From Bacillus sp. 7884-1 (GTDB lineage: Bacteria; Bacillota; Bacilli; Bacillales; Cytobacillaceae), in contig NZ_NPDD01000022.1 of the NCBI RefSeq assembly GCF_002272245.1, forward strand, positions 1 to 64,000: 64,000 nt of DNA. Direction: 5' to 3'. The notes below the pieces were generated by a model, which was given only the letters and a program-made list of their open reading frames with translations, was not told the DNA's origin and ran no database searches. Shown here piece by piece: positions 1 through 10,829 of the stretch. Numbering within the stretch: the first letter of the stretch is position 1; every line of letters starts with the position of its first letter. The translations under genes were made by a program, and so were the position numbers.

Positions 1-2
1 GG

Positions 3-62
3 AAAGTTGAAACTTATTTGGATATAAAACGTATACATAGTGTCGACATGAAGGGAGGATAA
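3..62 (+). CDS. Possible 3' end of an upstream gene
   Basis: From base 3 one frame stays open for 19 codons and ends in TAA at 60-62. The stop overlaps the ribosome binding site of the next gene, as expected for translationally coupled operon genes. The piece is too short to identify, and it could be chance; the other two plus frames are closed by stops inside the first 40 bases. Confidence 0.3.
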   Translation, partial: KVETYLDIKRIHSVDMKGG

Positions 63-64
63 AT

Positions 65-697
65 ATGGTTGAGTTTTTAACAAACCCAGTCGTTGTAACA
101 CTGCTATTAACGATTGCAGGGGCAGCTATTGTCTATGAGCTGTTTTCGTCAAAGTTTGGAATATCAGGATTCATAGGTTTATTTGCATTACTTCTTTTCT
201 TTTATGGACATTTTCAAGCTGGTCTTGCTGGTTTTGGAACGATCATGTTATTTGCTGTAGGAATCATGCTAATTTTCTTAGAATTTTTTCTTCCAGGGGC
301 CATTTCAGGAACACTAGGTTTGGCAGCATTAATCGCAAGTCTTTTCATAGCAGGAGAAAATCCATTGAATATGGGAATATCCATTTTCATTGCTATTTGT
401 ATTTCAATTGCTGTCCTATTTTTTATGATTAAGATCCTAGGCAAGAAAATGGTTTTATTTAATCGAATGATACTATTTGATTCTGCAAAAAAAGAGGATG
501 GCTATGTGTCTAATGTGAACCGTACAGATTTAGTAGGAAAAGAAGGAATTGCATTGACAGTATTACGGCCATCAGGAACAGCAGTTATAAATAATGAAAG
601 AATTGATGTTGTGACTGAAGGCGACTTCATTGATCAGAATGCAAAAATCACCGTTATTAAGGTTGAAGGAGTACGTATTGTAGTTAGGAAAGTATAA
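65..697 (+). CDS. NfeD-like membrane protein (C-terminal type, no protease domain)
   Basis: Predicted integral membrane protein of 210 residues. The first 125 residues hold four or five hydrophobic segments, and residues from about 150 to the end ([16 protein letters not shown] onward) look like the soluble OB-fold of NfeD proteins. NfeD proteins pair with flotillin-type membrane scaffolds, and floA follows directly, with stop and next frame touching. Compared with B. subtilis YqeZ (about 437 residues) this protein matches only the C-terminal half and lacks the ClpP-like serine protease half. A stop in the same frame at 8-10 shows the frame does not extend upstream. The start ATG has AAGGGAGG at 51-58. 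Confidence 0.85.
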   Translation: MVEFLTNPVVVTLLLTIAGAAIVYELFSSKFGISGFIGLFALLLFFYGHFQAGLAGFGTIMLFAVGIMLIFLEFFLPGAISGTLGLAALIASLFIAGENPLNMGISIFIAICISIAVLFFMIKILGKKMVLFNRMILFDSAKKEDGYVSNVNRTDLVGKEGIALTVLRPSGTAVINNERIDVVTEGDFIDQNAKITVIKVEGVRIVVRKV

Positions 698-723
698 TGA
701 AGGACAACAAGGAGGTAAGTGCT

Positions 724-1716
724 GTGGAATTAACAAGTGGAACTTTATTTATGATTGGTATTATCGTTGTGGCTCTAATTTTTCTTGGAATATTATTATC
801 CTTTGTTCCGGTAATGCTTTGGGTTTCTGCTCTGGCTGCAGGAGTTCGAATTAGTATCTTTACATTAGTAGGGATGAGACTTAGACGGGTTACACCAAGC
901 AGAGTAGTCAATCCGCTTATAAAAGCGCATAAGGCAGGATTAAACGTAACAACAAATCAGCTCGAAAGTCACTACCTGGCAGGTGGAAATGTAGATAGAG
1001 TGGTGAATGCTTTAATCGCTGCACATCGTGCAAACATTGAGTTATCATTCGAACGTTGTGCCGCAATTGACCTTGCAGGGCGTGATGTCTTAGAAGCTGT
1101 TCAGATGAGTGTAAATCCAAAAGTAATCGAAACCCCATTCATCGCAGGTGTTGCCATGAACGGAATCGAAGTAAAAGCAAAAGCGAGAATTACCGTACGT
1201 GCTAATATCGACCGTCTTGTTGGTGGCGCGGGTGAAGATACTGTCGTAGCACGTGTAGGTGAAGGGGTCATATCGACGATTGGCTCCTCGCTCGACCATA
1301 GTAAAGTGCTCGAGAGTCCTGAACTGATTTCGCAAACAGTCTTAGCAAAAGGATTAGATTCTGGTACCGCTTTTGAAATTCTTTCGATTGATATCGCCGA
1401 TGTTGATTTAGGCAGAAATATTGGTGCTGAGCTGCAAACGGAGCAGGCGGAAGCCGATAAGAAAATTGCTCAGGCAAAAGCAGAAGAGCGCAGGGCGATG
1501 GCTGTCGCTACTGAGCAGGAAATGAAGGCAAAAGTAGAAGAAATGAGAGCAAAGGTTGTAGAGGCAGAAGCAGAGGTGCCGCTGGCTATGGCAGAAGCAT
1601 TAAAATCCGGAAATATAAGTGTCATGGAATATATGAATTATAAAAATATTTCTGCTGATACAGATATGCGCGGATCTATCGGCAAGATGACTGGTGATAA
1701 AAAAGACGACAAATAA
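724..1716 (+). CDS. floA: Flotillin-like protein FloA
   Basis: FloA organises functional membrane microdomains and works with NfeD-type partners. The protein has an N-terminal hydrophobic hairpin (about residues 6-45), the SPFH-like region with conserved stretches such as [15 protein letters not shown] and [20 protein letters not shown], and an Ala/Glu-rich coiled coil near residues 230-290 ([19 protein letters not shown]). The GTG at 724 is chosen as start because AAGGAGG lies 8 bases before it, giving 330 residues, close to the 331 of B. subtilis FloA. An in-frame ATG at 697 overlaps the nfeD stop but has only a poor ribosome binding site. Confidence 0.95.
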   Translation: MELTSGTLFMIGIIVVALIFLGILLSFVPVMLWVSALAAGVRISIFTLVGMRLRRVTPSRVVNPLIKAHKAGLNVTTNQLESHYLAGGNVDRVVNALIAAHRANIELSFERCAAIDLAGRDVLEAVQMSVNPKVIETPFIAGVAMNGIEVKAKARITVRANIDRLVGGAGEDTVVARVGEGVISTIGSSLDHSKVLESPELISQTVLAKGLDSGTAFEILSIDIADVDLGRNIGAELQTEQAEADKKIAQAKAEERRAMAVATEQEMKAKVEEMRAKVVEAEAEVPLAMAEALKSGNISVMEYMNYKNISADTDMRGSIGKMTGDKKDDK

Positions 1717-1749
1717 ACCACCAATTTTTCCTAAAGAAGGAGGGTGGAT

Positions 1750-2184
1750 ATGGAAACCATTTTATTTTTAATTATTGCTGGAATTCTCTCATCAATCTTT
1801 GGAAAAGCGAAGGGTAAAAGTAATTCTGGAAGAAGAACAAAATCCTTTCCTGCAAAAGGAATTGATGATTTTCGTACAAAGGTTGAACAACAAATGATGG
1901 GCATTCCAAGAAACAAAGGACAAATCTCTACAGGCCAGCCTGCGAAGAAGGCAACTGATTTGCAGAGTTTGGAGGAGAAATATCATGAGATAAAGCAGAA
2001 TCCAGTTGTCTCGAAAGGCCAAGTAAAGCAGCTGCAGCCAAGTAAAGTTGTCAGAATCGAAGAGGTATCTGACGACATCCCATTTGAAAAACCAGACGAA
2101 AAAACGATTATTAATGGGATTATTTGGGCTGAGATACTAGGTGAACCACGAGCGAAAAAGCCATACTTCCCGAGAAAAAGCTAA
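1750..2184 (+). CDS. Small membrane-anchored protein, function unknown (yqfB position)
   Basis: A 144-residue protein with one N-terminal hydrophobic segment (residues 2-16, ETILFLIIAGILSSIFG) followed by a basic, then hydrophilic and probably unstructured tail. I recognise no domain. It sits where B. subtilis carries yqfB, between floA and yqfC, and probably belongs to the nfeD-floA transcription unit. The ATG at 1750 is preferred: AAGGAGGG at 1736-1743 leaves 6 bases, whereas the GTG at 1744 touches the site. The C-terminal motif around GIIWAEILGEPRAKKP is conserved-looking and may be the functional part. Confidence 0.75.
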   Translation: METILFLIIAGILSSIFGKAKGKSNSGRRTKSFPAKGIDDFRTKVEQQMMGIPRNKGQISTGQPAKKATDLQSLEEKYHEIKQNPVVSKGQVKQLQPSKVVRIEEVSDDIPFEKPDEKTIINGIIWAEILGEPRAKKPYFPRKS

Positions 2185-2230
2185 AAAATTCATTTTGAAA
2201 GCCTTCTTATTCGATAGAAAAAGGTGTGCT

Positions 2231-2279
2231 AGAACCCCCTTTCATTTCATATTATGAGATGAAAGGGGGTTCTTTTTTT
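2231..2279 (+). terminator. Terminator-like hairpin containing the yqfC ribosome binding site
   Basis: Bases 2231-2250 pair with 2254-2273 to form a nearly perfect 20-bp stem (one T-G pair) with a three-base loop, followed by a run of seven T at 2273-2279. That is the layout of a Rho-independent terminator for the floA unit. The 3' arm carries GAAAGGGGG (2261-2269), the only plausible ribosome binding site for the ATG at 2280. The same hairpin could therefore stop read-through and hide the yqfC site in long transcripts. Confidence 0.75.
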
Positions 2280-2582
2280 ATGGCAAAAAAATGGGGCCTG
2301 CGTGTCCGGAACTGGATGGCACAAAAAATGGATCTTCCTCAAGATGTCATGATGGATTTACCCCGGATTACGATGATTGGGCAAATCCATATATACATTG
2401 AGAACCATAGAGGATTGATTACTTTTACAGAAAAAGAATTGCGTCTGTTGTTAAAGCAGGGTCAATTGCAAATAAAAGGGAATTCTTTCGTGATTAAAAC
2501 CATATTGCCTGAAGAGATTTTACTTGAGGGGAAAATTGATCAGGTCATTTATATAAATGAAAATCCAGGAGGAGCAAAATGA
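2280..2582 (+). CDS. yqfC: Sporulation protein YqfC
   Basis: A 100-residue homologue of YqfC, a protein of the sigma-E (mother cell) sporulation regulon in B. subtilis; its exact role is not known. The N-terminus MAKKWGLRVRNWMAQKMDLP and the region LPRITMIGQIHIYIENHRGL are family-like. The start at 2280 follows GAAAGGGGG at 2261-2269. The gene overlaps yqfD by ATGA, so the two are translationally coupled. A weak sigma-E-like pair (TCATTTT near 2190 and GATAGAAA near 2213) lies upstream; the match is poor and I do not call it a promoter. Confidence 0.85.
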   Translation: MAKKWGLRVRNWMAQKMDLPQDVMMDLPRITMIGQIHIYIENHRGLITFTEKELRLLLKQGQLQIKGNSFVIKTILPEEILLEGKIDQVIYINENPGGAK

Positions 2583-3772
2583 AAAACCAATGGATCGAAT
2601 TTTTTTCTGGCAAAGTAACGGTTAAAGTCTCGGGAAGAGGAATAGAAAGATTTTTAAATGTTCTTACTAGGAACGGCCTGATGATTTGGAATGTAAAACG
2701 ACATGGGACTGAAACGATTACTTTTACAATGAGGCTCAGTGATGCTTTGAAAATCCGACATTATGCAAGAGAAAAAGAATGCTCCATCAAATTCTTAAAG
2801 AGGGCAGGGATGCCTTTTTTATTTAAGCGATTATTGAAAAATAGTGGGTTTGTTGGTGGAGCTATTCTGTTCCTCGTAATTATTATGTTTTTATCGAATG
2901 TCATTTGGGGAATTGAAATTAAGGGAGCTAAACCTGCAACGGAGTATCAGATTCGCAAAGAATTGGACAAGATGGGAGTAAAAATTGGTAAAGTCCAATT
3001 TTTTGTGGATAACGTAGAAGGGATTCAAAGGAAATTGACTAATAATGTTGGTAACCTTACTTGGGTAGGTGTGGAATTAAAGGGGACAACCTATCATCTT
3101 CAAGTGGTAGAGAAAAAGGAACCCGAAAAGCCGGAACAACTTGCACCAAGAAATCTGGTTGCAAAAAAGAAGGCCGTTATTGATTCTATGTATGTTGAAA
3201 CTGGACAAAAAATGGTTGATATACATGACCATGTTGAAGCTGGACAATTGTTAGTATCCGGTATAATTGGAAAAGAAGGTCAAACACAGCAAGTTGCAGC
3301 AATTGGAGAGGTTTGGGGGGAAACGTGGTATAAAAGCCATGTAGAATTGCCGTTAGATACAAAATTCTTTGTATTCAACGGTCAGGAAAAGCAAAAACTT
3401 TCTTTAATCATAGGAAATCTAGAAATCCCTATTTGGGGATTTGGCGAACCGGATTTTCAGGAATTTGAAGCGGAAAAGAATGTGAATAAAATTCATTTCC
3501 TAAAATGGGAGCTGCCTATCTCGATTGGAAATGAAACATTAAGAGCACGAGAAGAAACAAACCGCACGTATACGGAACAAGAAGCCGAAAAAAATGCAAT
3601 TGATTTAGCAAAAAATAAAATAAAAAGTGGATTGGATGAGGAAGCTATAATAAAAGATGAAAAAATTTTACACAAAGAGTTTAAAAATGGTAAAGTTATC
3701 CTAGATATCCACTTTAAAATTATCGAAAATATTGCGGTTGGACAACCAATACCCAAGGAGACTCCTGAATGA
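2579..3772 (+). CDS. yqfD: Sporulation protein YqfD
   Basis: A 397-residue membrane-anchored protein of the YqfD family, made in the mother cell during sporulation in B. subtilis and needed there for normal sporulation. It has a cytoplasmic N-terminal domain of about 90 residues, one hydrophobic segment (about residues 92-112, GGAILFLVIIMFLSNVIWGI) and a large outer domain with GIEIKGAKPATEYQIRKEL directly after it. It starts in an ATGA overlap with yqfC and ends in an ATGA overlap with phoH, so the three genes form one coupled unit. Confidence 0.92.
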   Translation: MKNQWIEFFSGKVTVKVSGRGIERFLNVLTRNGLMIWNVKRHGTETITFTMRLSDALKIRHYAREKECSIKFLKRAGMPFLFKRLLKNSGFVGGAILFLVIIMFLSNVIWGIEIKGAKPATEYQIRKELDKMGVKIGKVQFFVDNVEGIQRKLTNNVGNLTWVGVELKGTTYHLQVVEKKEPEKPEQLAPRNLVAKKKAVIDSMYVETGQKMVDIHDHVEAGQLLVSGIIGKEGQTQQVAAIGEVWGETWYKSHVELPLDTKFFVFNGQEKQKLSLIIGNLEIPIWGFGEPDFQEFEAEKNVNKIHFLKWELPISIGNETLRAREETNRTYTEQEAEKNAIDLAKNKIKSGLDEEAIIKDEKILHKEFKNGKVILDIHFKIIENIAVGQPIPKETPE

Positions 3773-4731
3773 CAGTAAAGTTAAAAACAATAAATGTACA
3801 ATTAGAAAATCCAACAGAAGCGATTGCCCTGATTGGCAATGCGGATGCAAATTTAAAAATAATCGAAGAAGAGCTTGAAGTATCGATTGTCACACGCGGA
3901 GAATCTGTCAGTCTTTCTGGAGATGAAGAAAGAGTGATGCTTGCTAGTCAGATTCTAGATAAGCTAATTTTTGTTATTAGAAAGGGTGTAACCATTAGCC
4001 AAAGGGATGTTTTGTCAGCCATCCAAATGGCTCAAAAAGGCACACTTGATTACTTTGACAATCTTTATGATGAGGAAATAGCAAAGAATGTTAAAGGAAA
4101 GAGTATTCGAATTAAGACGCTAGGGCAAAGACAATATATAATGGCTATCAGACAAAATGATCTTGTATTTGGAATTGGCCCAGCGGGTACCGGCAAAACG
4201 TATTTAGCTGTGGTAATGGCAGTAAATGCATTGAAAAATGGTCAGGTAAATAAAATCATTCTAACAAGACCTGCGGTAGAAGCTGGTGAAAGTCTTGGAT
4301 TTTTACCTGGTGATTTAAAAGAAAAGGTCGATCCGTATTTACGACCTCTATATGATGCACTGAATGACGTTTTAGGTGCCGAACATACTCAAAGGTTAAT
4401 AGAACGTGGAACCATTGAAATTGCGCCGTTAGCCTATATGAGGGGCCGGACATTAGATGATGCCTTTGTTATATTAGATGAGGCTCAAAATACCACTCAT
4501 GCTCAAATGAAGATGTTCCTGACAAGGCTTGGTTTCGGTTCAAAAATGGTTATAACTGGTGACCAAACGCAAATCGATTTACCTAAAGGTGCAAAGTCAG
4601 GGCTAATTGCAGCAGAAAAAATCTTGCAAGATGTAAATGGAATCTCTTTTGTTTTCTTAAATCAAAGCGATGTTGTTCGTCACCCGCTTGTCGGCAGGAT
4701 TGTCGAGGCATACGAAAAGAAGCCGCTGTAA
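3769..4731 (+). CDS. phoH: PhoH family P-loop ATPase
   Basis: A 320-residue PhoH-like protein. The Walker A motif GPAGTGKT lies near residue 142 and Walker B VILDEAQN near residue 235, with the PhoH signature ITGDQTQIDLP after it. An N-terminal region of about 110 residues resembles a KH-type RNA-binding fold. The biochemical role is unsettled; RNA helicase or RNA metabolism links are likely because PhoH is commonly followed, as here, by pgpH and ybeY. It overlaps yqfD by ATGA. Confidence 0.93.
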   Translation: MTVKLKTINVQLENPTEAIALIGNADANLKIIEEELEVSIVTRGESVSLSGDEERVMLASQILDKLIFVIRKGVTISQRDVLSAIQMAQKGTLDYFDNLYDEEIAKNVKGKSIRIKTLGQRQYIMAIRQNDLVFGIGPAGTGKTYLAVVMAVNALKNGQVNKIILTRPAVEAGESLGFLPGDLKEKVDPYLRPLYDALNDVLGAEHTQRLIERGTIEIAPLAYMRGRTLDDAFVILDEAQNTTHAQMKMFLTRLGFGSKMVITGDQTQIDLPKGAKSGLIAAEKILQDVNGISFVFLNQSDVVRHPLVGRIVEAYEKKPL

Positions 4732-4747
4732 GGCTAAAGCAAAGGAT

Positions 4748-4784
4748 AAAGGGATAAACCGTCTAATGGTTTATCCCTTTTGCC
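4748..4784 (+). terminator. Rho-independent terminator after phoH
   Basis: Thirteen-base arms at 4748-4760 and 4768-4780 (AAAGGGATAAACC and its complement) surround a seven-base loop. The T tract is short (CCCTTTTG), so efficiency may be partial. Confidence 0.7.
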
Positions 4785-4926
4785 ATATATTCTTAACAAA
4801 TAGCTTGCAAAAATAGCCCATCATTTATTAGAGGGTGAAACTTGAGAGAAAAACTGTTATCATTTTACATAAAGCGTGTTTACATACTTGTCTACGGTTA
4901 TTTTTGGTGCTTTTGGGGGGAGTTAG

Positions 4927-7095
4927 TTGAAAAAAATACAGCAATACTTAATTCAAATAAAAAAGCTTCTAGATTATACCTTTTTCAGAGTATTAGTGTT
5001 TGTTGTTTTAGGAATCATTCTATTTACCTCTATGTATGGAAATGTAAAGCCTGAAAAACTCGATATTAGCCTATTAACAGTAGCTGAGAAAACAATTCGA
5101 TCCCCAGCAACGGTAGAGGATAAAATTAGTACAGAAAAAAAACGTCAAGAGGCATTAGACCAAGTTCAAGATGTATATACATTAAAAAAAGAATATTCAT
5201 CCAATCAAGTAGATTTGATTTCATCCATATTTGACTCAGGTACAGAAGTAAATGAAGAAATAGAGGATGAAAGGAAAAAACAGATTGCGGCAGAGGAAGA
5301 ACCTATAGATGTACTGCAGCCAACTATTGAAGAAGAAGTAACCATGCTAAAGGCGAAATTAACAGATCGTGTAATCAAGGATCTATCAGAGCGAGTTTTT
5401 ACTGCACTTGTACAAGCCAGCGATGATGAATTAGCGATTGCAAAAGACCTAACGGTAACAGCCATCAACAATGTTATGAACAAGCGGATTTCTGCAGATG
5501 ATGTAGAAAATGCAAAAAAAAGCCTGGAAGAAGAGTTAAAATTTACGACCCTGAATAGTGACTTAAAGAATGCTGCCATAGAATTAGGCAGATATGCAGT
5601 CATTCAAAATGAATTTTATGATCCAGAGGCAACAGAAGAGCTGCGTAAACAACAAGCAGAGTCTGTTGAGCCCGTTAAAATCCTACAGGGACAAATTATT
5701 ATTGAAGAGGGTAAATTAATCCGTCAGGAAGAATTTCGACAGTTAGAACTAGTAGGATTATTAGACAACAAACAGTCTTATAAACCATTCATTGGTTTAT
5801 TTATCTTAATTTCAATTATTCTTTCGTCACTTTATTACTATTTCTATCAATTGAAGGAGCAGCCGGAAAAGAAACATACCAACCTGCTCTTGTTTGGGAT
5901 TATTTTTATCCTGACGTTTTTTATTTTGAAAATTGTCAGCATGCTTCAAATTTTTAACTATTCAGGAATTGGCTATTTATTCCCTGCAGCTATGGGCGGG
6001 ATGTTAATTAAGATATTAATTGATGAAAAACTTGCGATTCTTTCTTCGATTATCTTTTCTATTTTTGGCAGTCTTTTATTCAATGAAGGGGTTTCTGGAA
6101 CGCTAAATTTTTTTGTGGGGATTTATATAATGTTTAGTTCCCTTGCAGCTTTGCTCTTTTTAAGTGACCAAAATCAGCGCTCTAAAATTCTGCAAGCAGG
6201 TTCCTTTGCAGCAGCAGTAAATCTTTTTACCATTTGGGCACTTATGTTTTTACCGAATGGACAATTTTCAGGATTGGAATATGGGTATTATATCTTAACA
6301 GCCATTTTTTCAGGTATCGGTTCCGCTGTTTTGACGATGGGATTATTACCATTATTTGAAACCAGCTTCGGAATTCTCTCTACAATGAAGTTGATTGAGC
6401 TTTCAAACCCTAATCATCCACTTCTGAGGAAAATCTTAATGGAGGCACCTGGGACCTATCACCATAGTGTTATGGTTGCTAATTTAGCGGAAGCAGCCTG
6501 TGAAGCCATTGGAGCTAATGGTCTGCTTGCAAGGGTAGGCTGTTATTACCATGATATTGGGAAAACAAAACGTCCAAACTTTTTTATAGAAAATCAGATG
6601 CACCGTGAAAACCCGCATGACCGGCTGCCGCCTGATAAAAGTGCAAATATCATTATTTCACACGTAACAGATGGGGCAGCAATATTAAAAAAATATAACC
6701 TGCCAAAAGAAATCATCCATATCGCTGAACAGCATCATGGGAATACTTTATTGAAGTTCTTTTACCATAAGGCTGTACAAGGCGAACAAGAGGTAAAGGA
6801 AGAAGATTACCGTTATCCTGGTCCAAAGGCACAAACGAAAGAATCAGCTATTGTTGGTATTGCTGACAGCGTAGAGGCTGCAGTTAGATCCCTTAACCAG
6901 CCTACGCCTGAAACAATCGAATCGCTCGTTAAGAAGATTGTTTCAGACAGGCTTCAGGATGGGCAACTAAATGAATGTGATTTAACATTAAAAGAATTAG
7001 AAACGGTGTCCCACTCGTTTTGTGAAACGTTAAAGGGAATTTTCCACTCGAGAATCGAATATCCAGAAATGACGAAGAAGGTGGTTCAAGTATGA
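4927..7095 (+). CDS. pgpH: PgpH: c-di-AMP phosphodiesterase with 7TM and HD domains
   Basis: A 722-residue 7TMR-HD protein that hydrolyses the second messenger c-di-AMP. It has an N-terminal transmembrane segment (residues 18-37), a large extracytoplasmic domain to about 280, a bundle of seven hydrophobic segments (about 285-480), and a cytoplasmic HD domain with HHSV (about 515), [14 protein letters not shown] (about 540), ISHVTDG and AEQHHG as metal ligands. Start is TTG at 4927 preceded by GGGGGGAG at 4915-4922. It lies between phoH and ybeY and overlaps ybeY by four bases. Confidence 0.95.
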   Translation: MKKIQQYLIQIKKLLDYTFFRVLVFVVLGIILFTSMYGNVKPEKLDISLLTVAEKTIRSPATVEDKISTEKKRQEALDQVQDVYTLKKEYSSNQVDLISSIFDSGTEVNEEIEDERKKQIAAEEEPIDVLQPTIEEEVTMLKAKLTDRVIKDLSERVFTALVQASDDELAIAKDLTVTAINNVMNKRISADDVENAKKSLEEELKFTTLNSDLKNAAIELGRYAVIQNEFYDPEATEELRKQQAESVEPVKILQGQIIIEEGKLIRQEEFRQLELVGLLDNKQSYKPFIGLFILISIILSSLYYYFYQLKEQPEKKHTNLLLFGIIFILTFFILKIVSMLQIFNYSGIGYLFPAAMGGMLIKILIDEKLAILSSIIFSIFGSLLFNEGVSGTLNFFVGIYIMFSSLAALLFLSDQNQRSKILQAGSFAAAVNLFTIWALMFLPNGQFSGLEYGYYILTAIFSGIGSAVLTMGLLPLFETSFGILSTMKLIELSNPNHPLLRKILMEAPGTYHHSVMVANLAEAACEAIGANGLLARVGCYYHDIGKTKRPNFFIENQMHRENPHDRLPPDKSANIIISHVTDGAAILKKYNLPKEIIHIAEQHHGNTLLKFFYHKAVQGEQEVKEEDYRYPGPKAQTKESAIVGIADSVEAAVRSLNQPTPETIESLVKKIVSDRLQDGQLNECDLTLKELETVSHSFCETLKGIFHSRIEYPEMTKKVVQV

Positions 7096-7565
7096 ACAAG
7101 TTGATGATTGATTTAGTGGACGAAACAAATCAACTGTCTGCTGAGCAAATGGAACAAATCGAGAATCTGTTAAATTTTGCTGCTGGCAAAGAAAATGTTG
7201 AAGACAATAGCGAGGTTTCTGTTACATTTGTATCCAATGAAAGAATTCACGAAATTAATCAAGAATTTAGAGATAAAGATGCCCCCACGGATGTTATTTC
7301 CTTCGCAATGGAAGAGCTTGGTGAAGGAGAAATACAGTTGATAGGGGCGGAGCTCCCGCGTGTCTTGGGGGATATCATCATTTCTATACCAAAGGCAGAA
7401 GAACAGGCAAAGGAATATGGGCATTCTTTTATTCGCGAACTAGGCTTTTTATCTGTCCATGGTTTTCTCCATCTCCTGGGATATGATCACATGGAAAAGG
7501 CAGAGGAAGAAAAAATGTTTTCGAGACAAAAGGAAATTTTAGACGATTATGGACTTACAAGATAA
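7092..7565 (+). CDS. ybeY: Endoribonuclease YbeY (rRNA maturation)
   Basis: A 157-residue metal-dependent endoribonuclease used in 16S rRNA 3' maturation and ribosome quality control. The signature zinc motif [11 protein letters not shown] is at about residues 124-134. The substrate-side region DVISFAME is at about 67-74. It overlaps pgpH by ATGA and dgkA by 17 bases, so it is translated within the phoH-pgpH-ybeY-dgkA group. Confidence 0.96.
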   Translation: MNKLMIDLVDETNQLSAEQMEQIENLLNFAAGKENVEDNSEVSVTFVSNERIHEINQEFRDKDAPTDVISFAMEELGEGEIQLIGAELPRVLGDIIISIPKAEEQAKEYGHSFIRELGFLSVHGFLHLLGYDHMEKAEEEKMFSRQKEILDDYGLTR

Positions 7566-7926
7566 ACGTATTCCTTTATGGAAATCATTTTATTATGCCT
7601 TATCGGGGATTCAGACAGCTCTTAGGACAGAAAGAAATATGCGCATCCATTTATTGGTTTCTATTGTGGTAATTGGGTGTTCGATATTTTTTTCAATCAA
7701 TAAATTGGAATGGTTATTTGTCATTGTAGCAATAGGTGGAATTTTCTCCTTAGAATTGATGAATAGTGCAATAGAGCGTGTCGTTGATTTGATTACAGCG
7801 GAGTACCACCCACTTGCTAAACAAGCAAAGGATTTAGCTGCAGGAGCTGTTTTTATTTATGCTGTTTTTGCGGTTGCGATTGGGATTATCATCTTTATAC
7901 CCTATTTTTTTAGATGGTTATTCTGA
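7549..7926 (+). CDS. dgkA: Undecaprenol kinase DgkA
   Basis: A 125-residue membrane kinase of the DgkA family. In Gram-positives it phosphorylates undecaprenol, restoring the lipid carrier for cell wall synthesis. Three hydrophobic segments are visible (about 33-53, 55-72, 98-122). The family signature around ARTERN (here [11 protein letters not shown]) and [14 protein letters not shown], with its catalytic and metal-binding acidic residues, are present. The start at 7549 lies inside ybeY, with AAGGAAAT upstream. Confidence 0.93.
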   Translation: MDLQDKRIPLWKSFYYALSGIQTALRTERNMRIHLLVSIVVIGCSIFFSINKLEWLFVIVAIGGIFSLELMNSAIERVVDLITAEYHPLAKQAKDLAAGAVFIYAVFAVAIGIIIFIPYFFRWLF

Positions 7927-8115
7927 TGTGATTTGAAATGGAATTACGAATTCGGTACAATAACTTATCAGCTTATCCGAATATAGATGAATTAGCTGAT
8001 TTTTATGAAAATTCAAATTTTTATATTACTTTTTCGCTACAAGTGATGATTTTGTGACATTTTTAGGGTAAAATAAAGAAAGCGGCAGATAATTACTGCT
8101 GGAAGGGAAGATTGA

Positions 8116-9430
<1,315 letters not shown>

Positions 9431-9597
9431 TCCTAACTAATTAACCCTATCTAAAATATTAACCCTTATATAGAATTATGCATGGACAACATTAACAATA
9501 TTTTCGTCTTATGATTTTTGCTTAGGCAGGCTATGATAATTGTAAGGTTTGGGATTCTTTAAAAGGCTAGTCTATATCATGAAAGGTGGGGTTTTCG

Positions 9598-9741
9598 ATG
9601 ATGGATTTTACGTGGAAAGTATTCCTACAGACAGGTAATATTGACACATATCTTCTCTTTAAAGAGCTTGAGAAGGAAAACCAAGAAATACCCGGAAATC
9701 AGACTGAAGATCTAGCGCAAATGGATTTTCCCGTTTCATAA
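9598..9741 (+). CDS. yqzL: YqzL family small protein
   Basis: A 47-residue open frame missed by length cut-offs. The ATG at 9598 (a second ATG follows at once) is preceded by GAAAGGTGGGG at 9581-9591. The product contains DFTWKVFLQTGNIDTYLLFK followed by ELEKEN, which I recognise as the YqzL family found between era and recO in B. subtilis. No function is known. Position, ribosome binding site and sequence all agree, so I regard it as real. Confidence 0.9.
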   Translation: MMDFTWKVFLQTGNIDTYLLFKELEKENQEIPGNQTEDLAQMDFPVS

Positions 9742-9772
9742 GTTTGTCTAATGTATCGGGATGGTGACATAT

Positions 9773-10525
9773 ATGCTCCAAAAGTGTGAAGGCATCGTCA
9801 TTAGAACTACAGATTATGGTGAAACCAATAAAATTATTACCTTATATACGAGGGAATGGGGAAAGATCGGTGTTATGGCAAGAGGTGCTAAAAAGCCAAA
9901 CAGCCGGCTTTCCTCTATTACCCAGCTTTTTACTCACGGTTACTTTCTAGTCCAAAGAGGATCTGGATTAGGTACCGTACAACAGGGAGAAATGATTACT
10001 AGTTTTCGCAGTATTGGTGAGGATATTTTCCTTACTGCCTATGCTAGTTATATTGTAGAATTAACAGATAAGTGTACGGAGGATAAGAAACCAAACCCAT
10101 TTCATTTCGAACTGCTCTTTCAAACACTTAATTATTTGAACGAAGGGTATGATTCAGATATTCTGATGAATATCTACGAGATGAAAATGCTGAATGTATT
10201 GGGATTATATCCAATACTTAATCAATGTTCCGTTTGCGGCAGCACAGACGGACTTTTTTCATTTTCAATTCGTGAAGGCGGCTTTATCTGTCACCGCTGT
10301 TTAGATAAAGATCCGTACCATTATAAATTATCGCCATCATCTGTAAAATTATTACGATTATTTTATTTTATTGATCTTTCGAGATTAGGAAATATCTCAG
10401 TAAAACAGGAAACAAAAGATGAGTTAAAAACAGTTATTTCATCCTACTACGAAGAATACTCGGGTCTTTATCTAAAAACAAAGAAATTCCTCCAATCCAT
10501 GGAAAAATTTCGTGATCAATTATAG
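9773..10525 (+). CDS. recO: DNA repair protein RecO
   Basis: RecO works with RecF and RecR to load RecA onto SSB-coated single-stranded DNA. The 250-residue protein has the N-terminal OB fold ([22 protein letters not shown]), a helical middle, and a four-Cys zinc site CSVCGS...CHRC at about residues 145-178. The ATG at 9773 matches the usual N-terminus MLxKCEG, with GGTGA just before it; an in-frame ATG at 9761 would add four residues and has no clear site. Confidence 0.95.
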   Translation: MLQKCEGIVIRTTDYGETNKIITLYTREWGKIGVMARGAKKPNSRLSSITQLFTHGYFLVQRGSGLGTVQQGEMITSFRSIGEDIFLTAYASYIVELTDKCTEDKKPNPFHFELLFQTLNYLNEGYDSDILMNIYEMKMLNVLGLYPILNQCSVCGSTDGLFSFSIREGGFICHRCLDKDPYHYKLSPSSVKLLRLFYFIDLSRLGNISVKQETKDELKTVISSYYEEYSGLYLKTKKFLQSMEKFRDQL

Positions 10526-10531
10526 GACTTA

Positions 10532-10560
10532 TTGACTTTTATTTTAGTTTTCGATAATAT
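10532..10560 (+). promoter_or_regulatory. Sigma-A-type promoter for the glyS T-box transcript
   Basis: TTGACT at 10532-10537 and TAATAT at 10555-10560 are separated by 17 bases, and the T-box leader starts about 25 bases downstream. The spacing and position fit a housekeeping promoter. Confidence 0.6.
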
Positions 10561-10584
10561 GTGATTTAATAATAAATAGTTGCT

Positions 10585-10798
10585 ATGAAGGAAAAGAGTA
10601 CTTAGCAATCTTTATAAAAGCGAACCTAGGATGGTGTGAGCTAGGGTATAGGGACCTAAGGAAGGCGTTCTTGAGCATATCTTGTGTGACATCACACATT
10701 AAAGAGGCTGCTTTTAACATGCAGCAAATAGGGTGGAACCGCGGGTAACTCTCGTCCCTATGCTTAAAAAGCATAGTGACGGGAGTTTTTTATTTTTA
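10585..10798 (+). promoter_or_regulatory. T-box leader (glycyl-tRNA responsive)
   Basis: The leader carries the invariant T-box sequence AGGGTGGAACCGCGG at 10730-10744, which binds the acceptor end of uncharged tRNA. The Stem I region precedes it, with GAAGGC at 10661-10666 as the likely specifier loop; the codon GGC (10664-10666) is glycine, in agreement with the downstream synthetase gene. After the T-box motif comes a terminator hairpin (about 10748-10790) and a T tract (10794-10798). Uncharged tRNA-Gly would favour the antiterminator and expression of glyS. Confidence 0.93.
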
Positions 10799-10829
10799 AT
10801 TTTTTATAAAACGAAGAGGAGTAAAGAAA

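Noticed and set aside
4842-5054. TTG-started 70-codon frame with GAGGGTGA upstream, overlapping the start of pgpH
   Set aside because: It covers the pgpH start in another frame, its composition is odd, and pgpH has an excellent TTG start with its own site; I treat it as chance.
5205-5603. Long minus-strand frame (132 codons) inside pgpH
   Set aside because: Ser/Phe-rich shadow of the Glu/Lys-rich pgpH extracellular domain; no start signals.
8049-8074. TTGTGA ... TAAAAT before cdd as a promoter
   Set aside because: The spacing is only 11 bases, too short for sigma-A; the dgkA-cdd gap may be read through from upstream.
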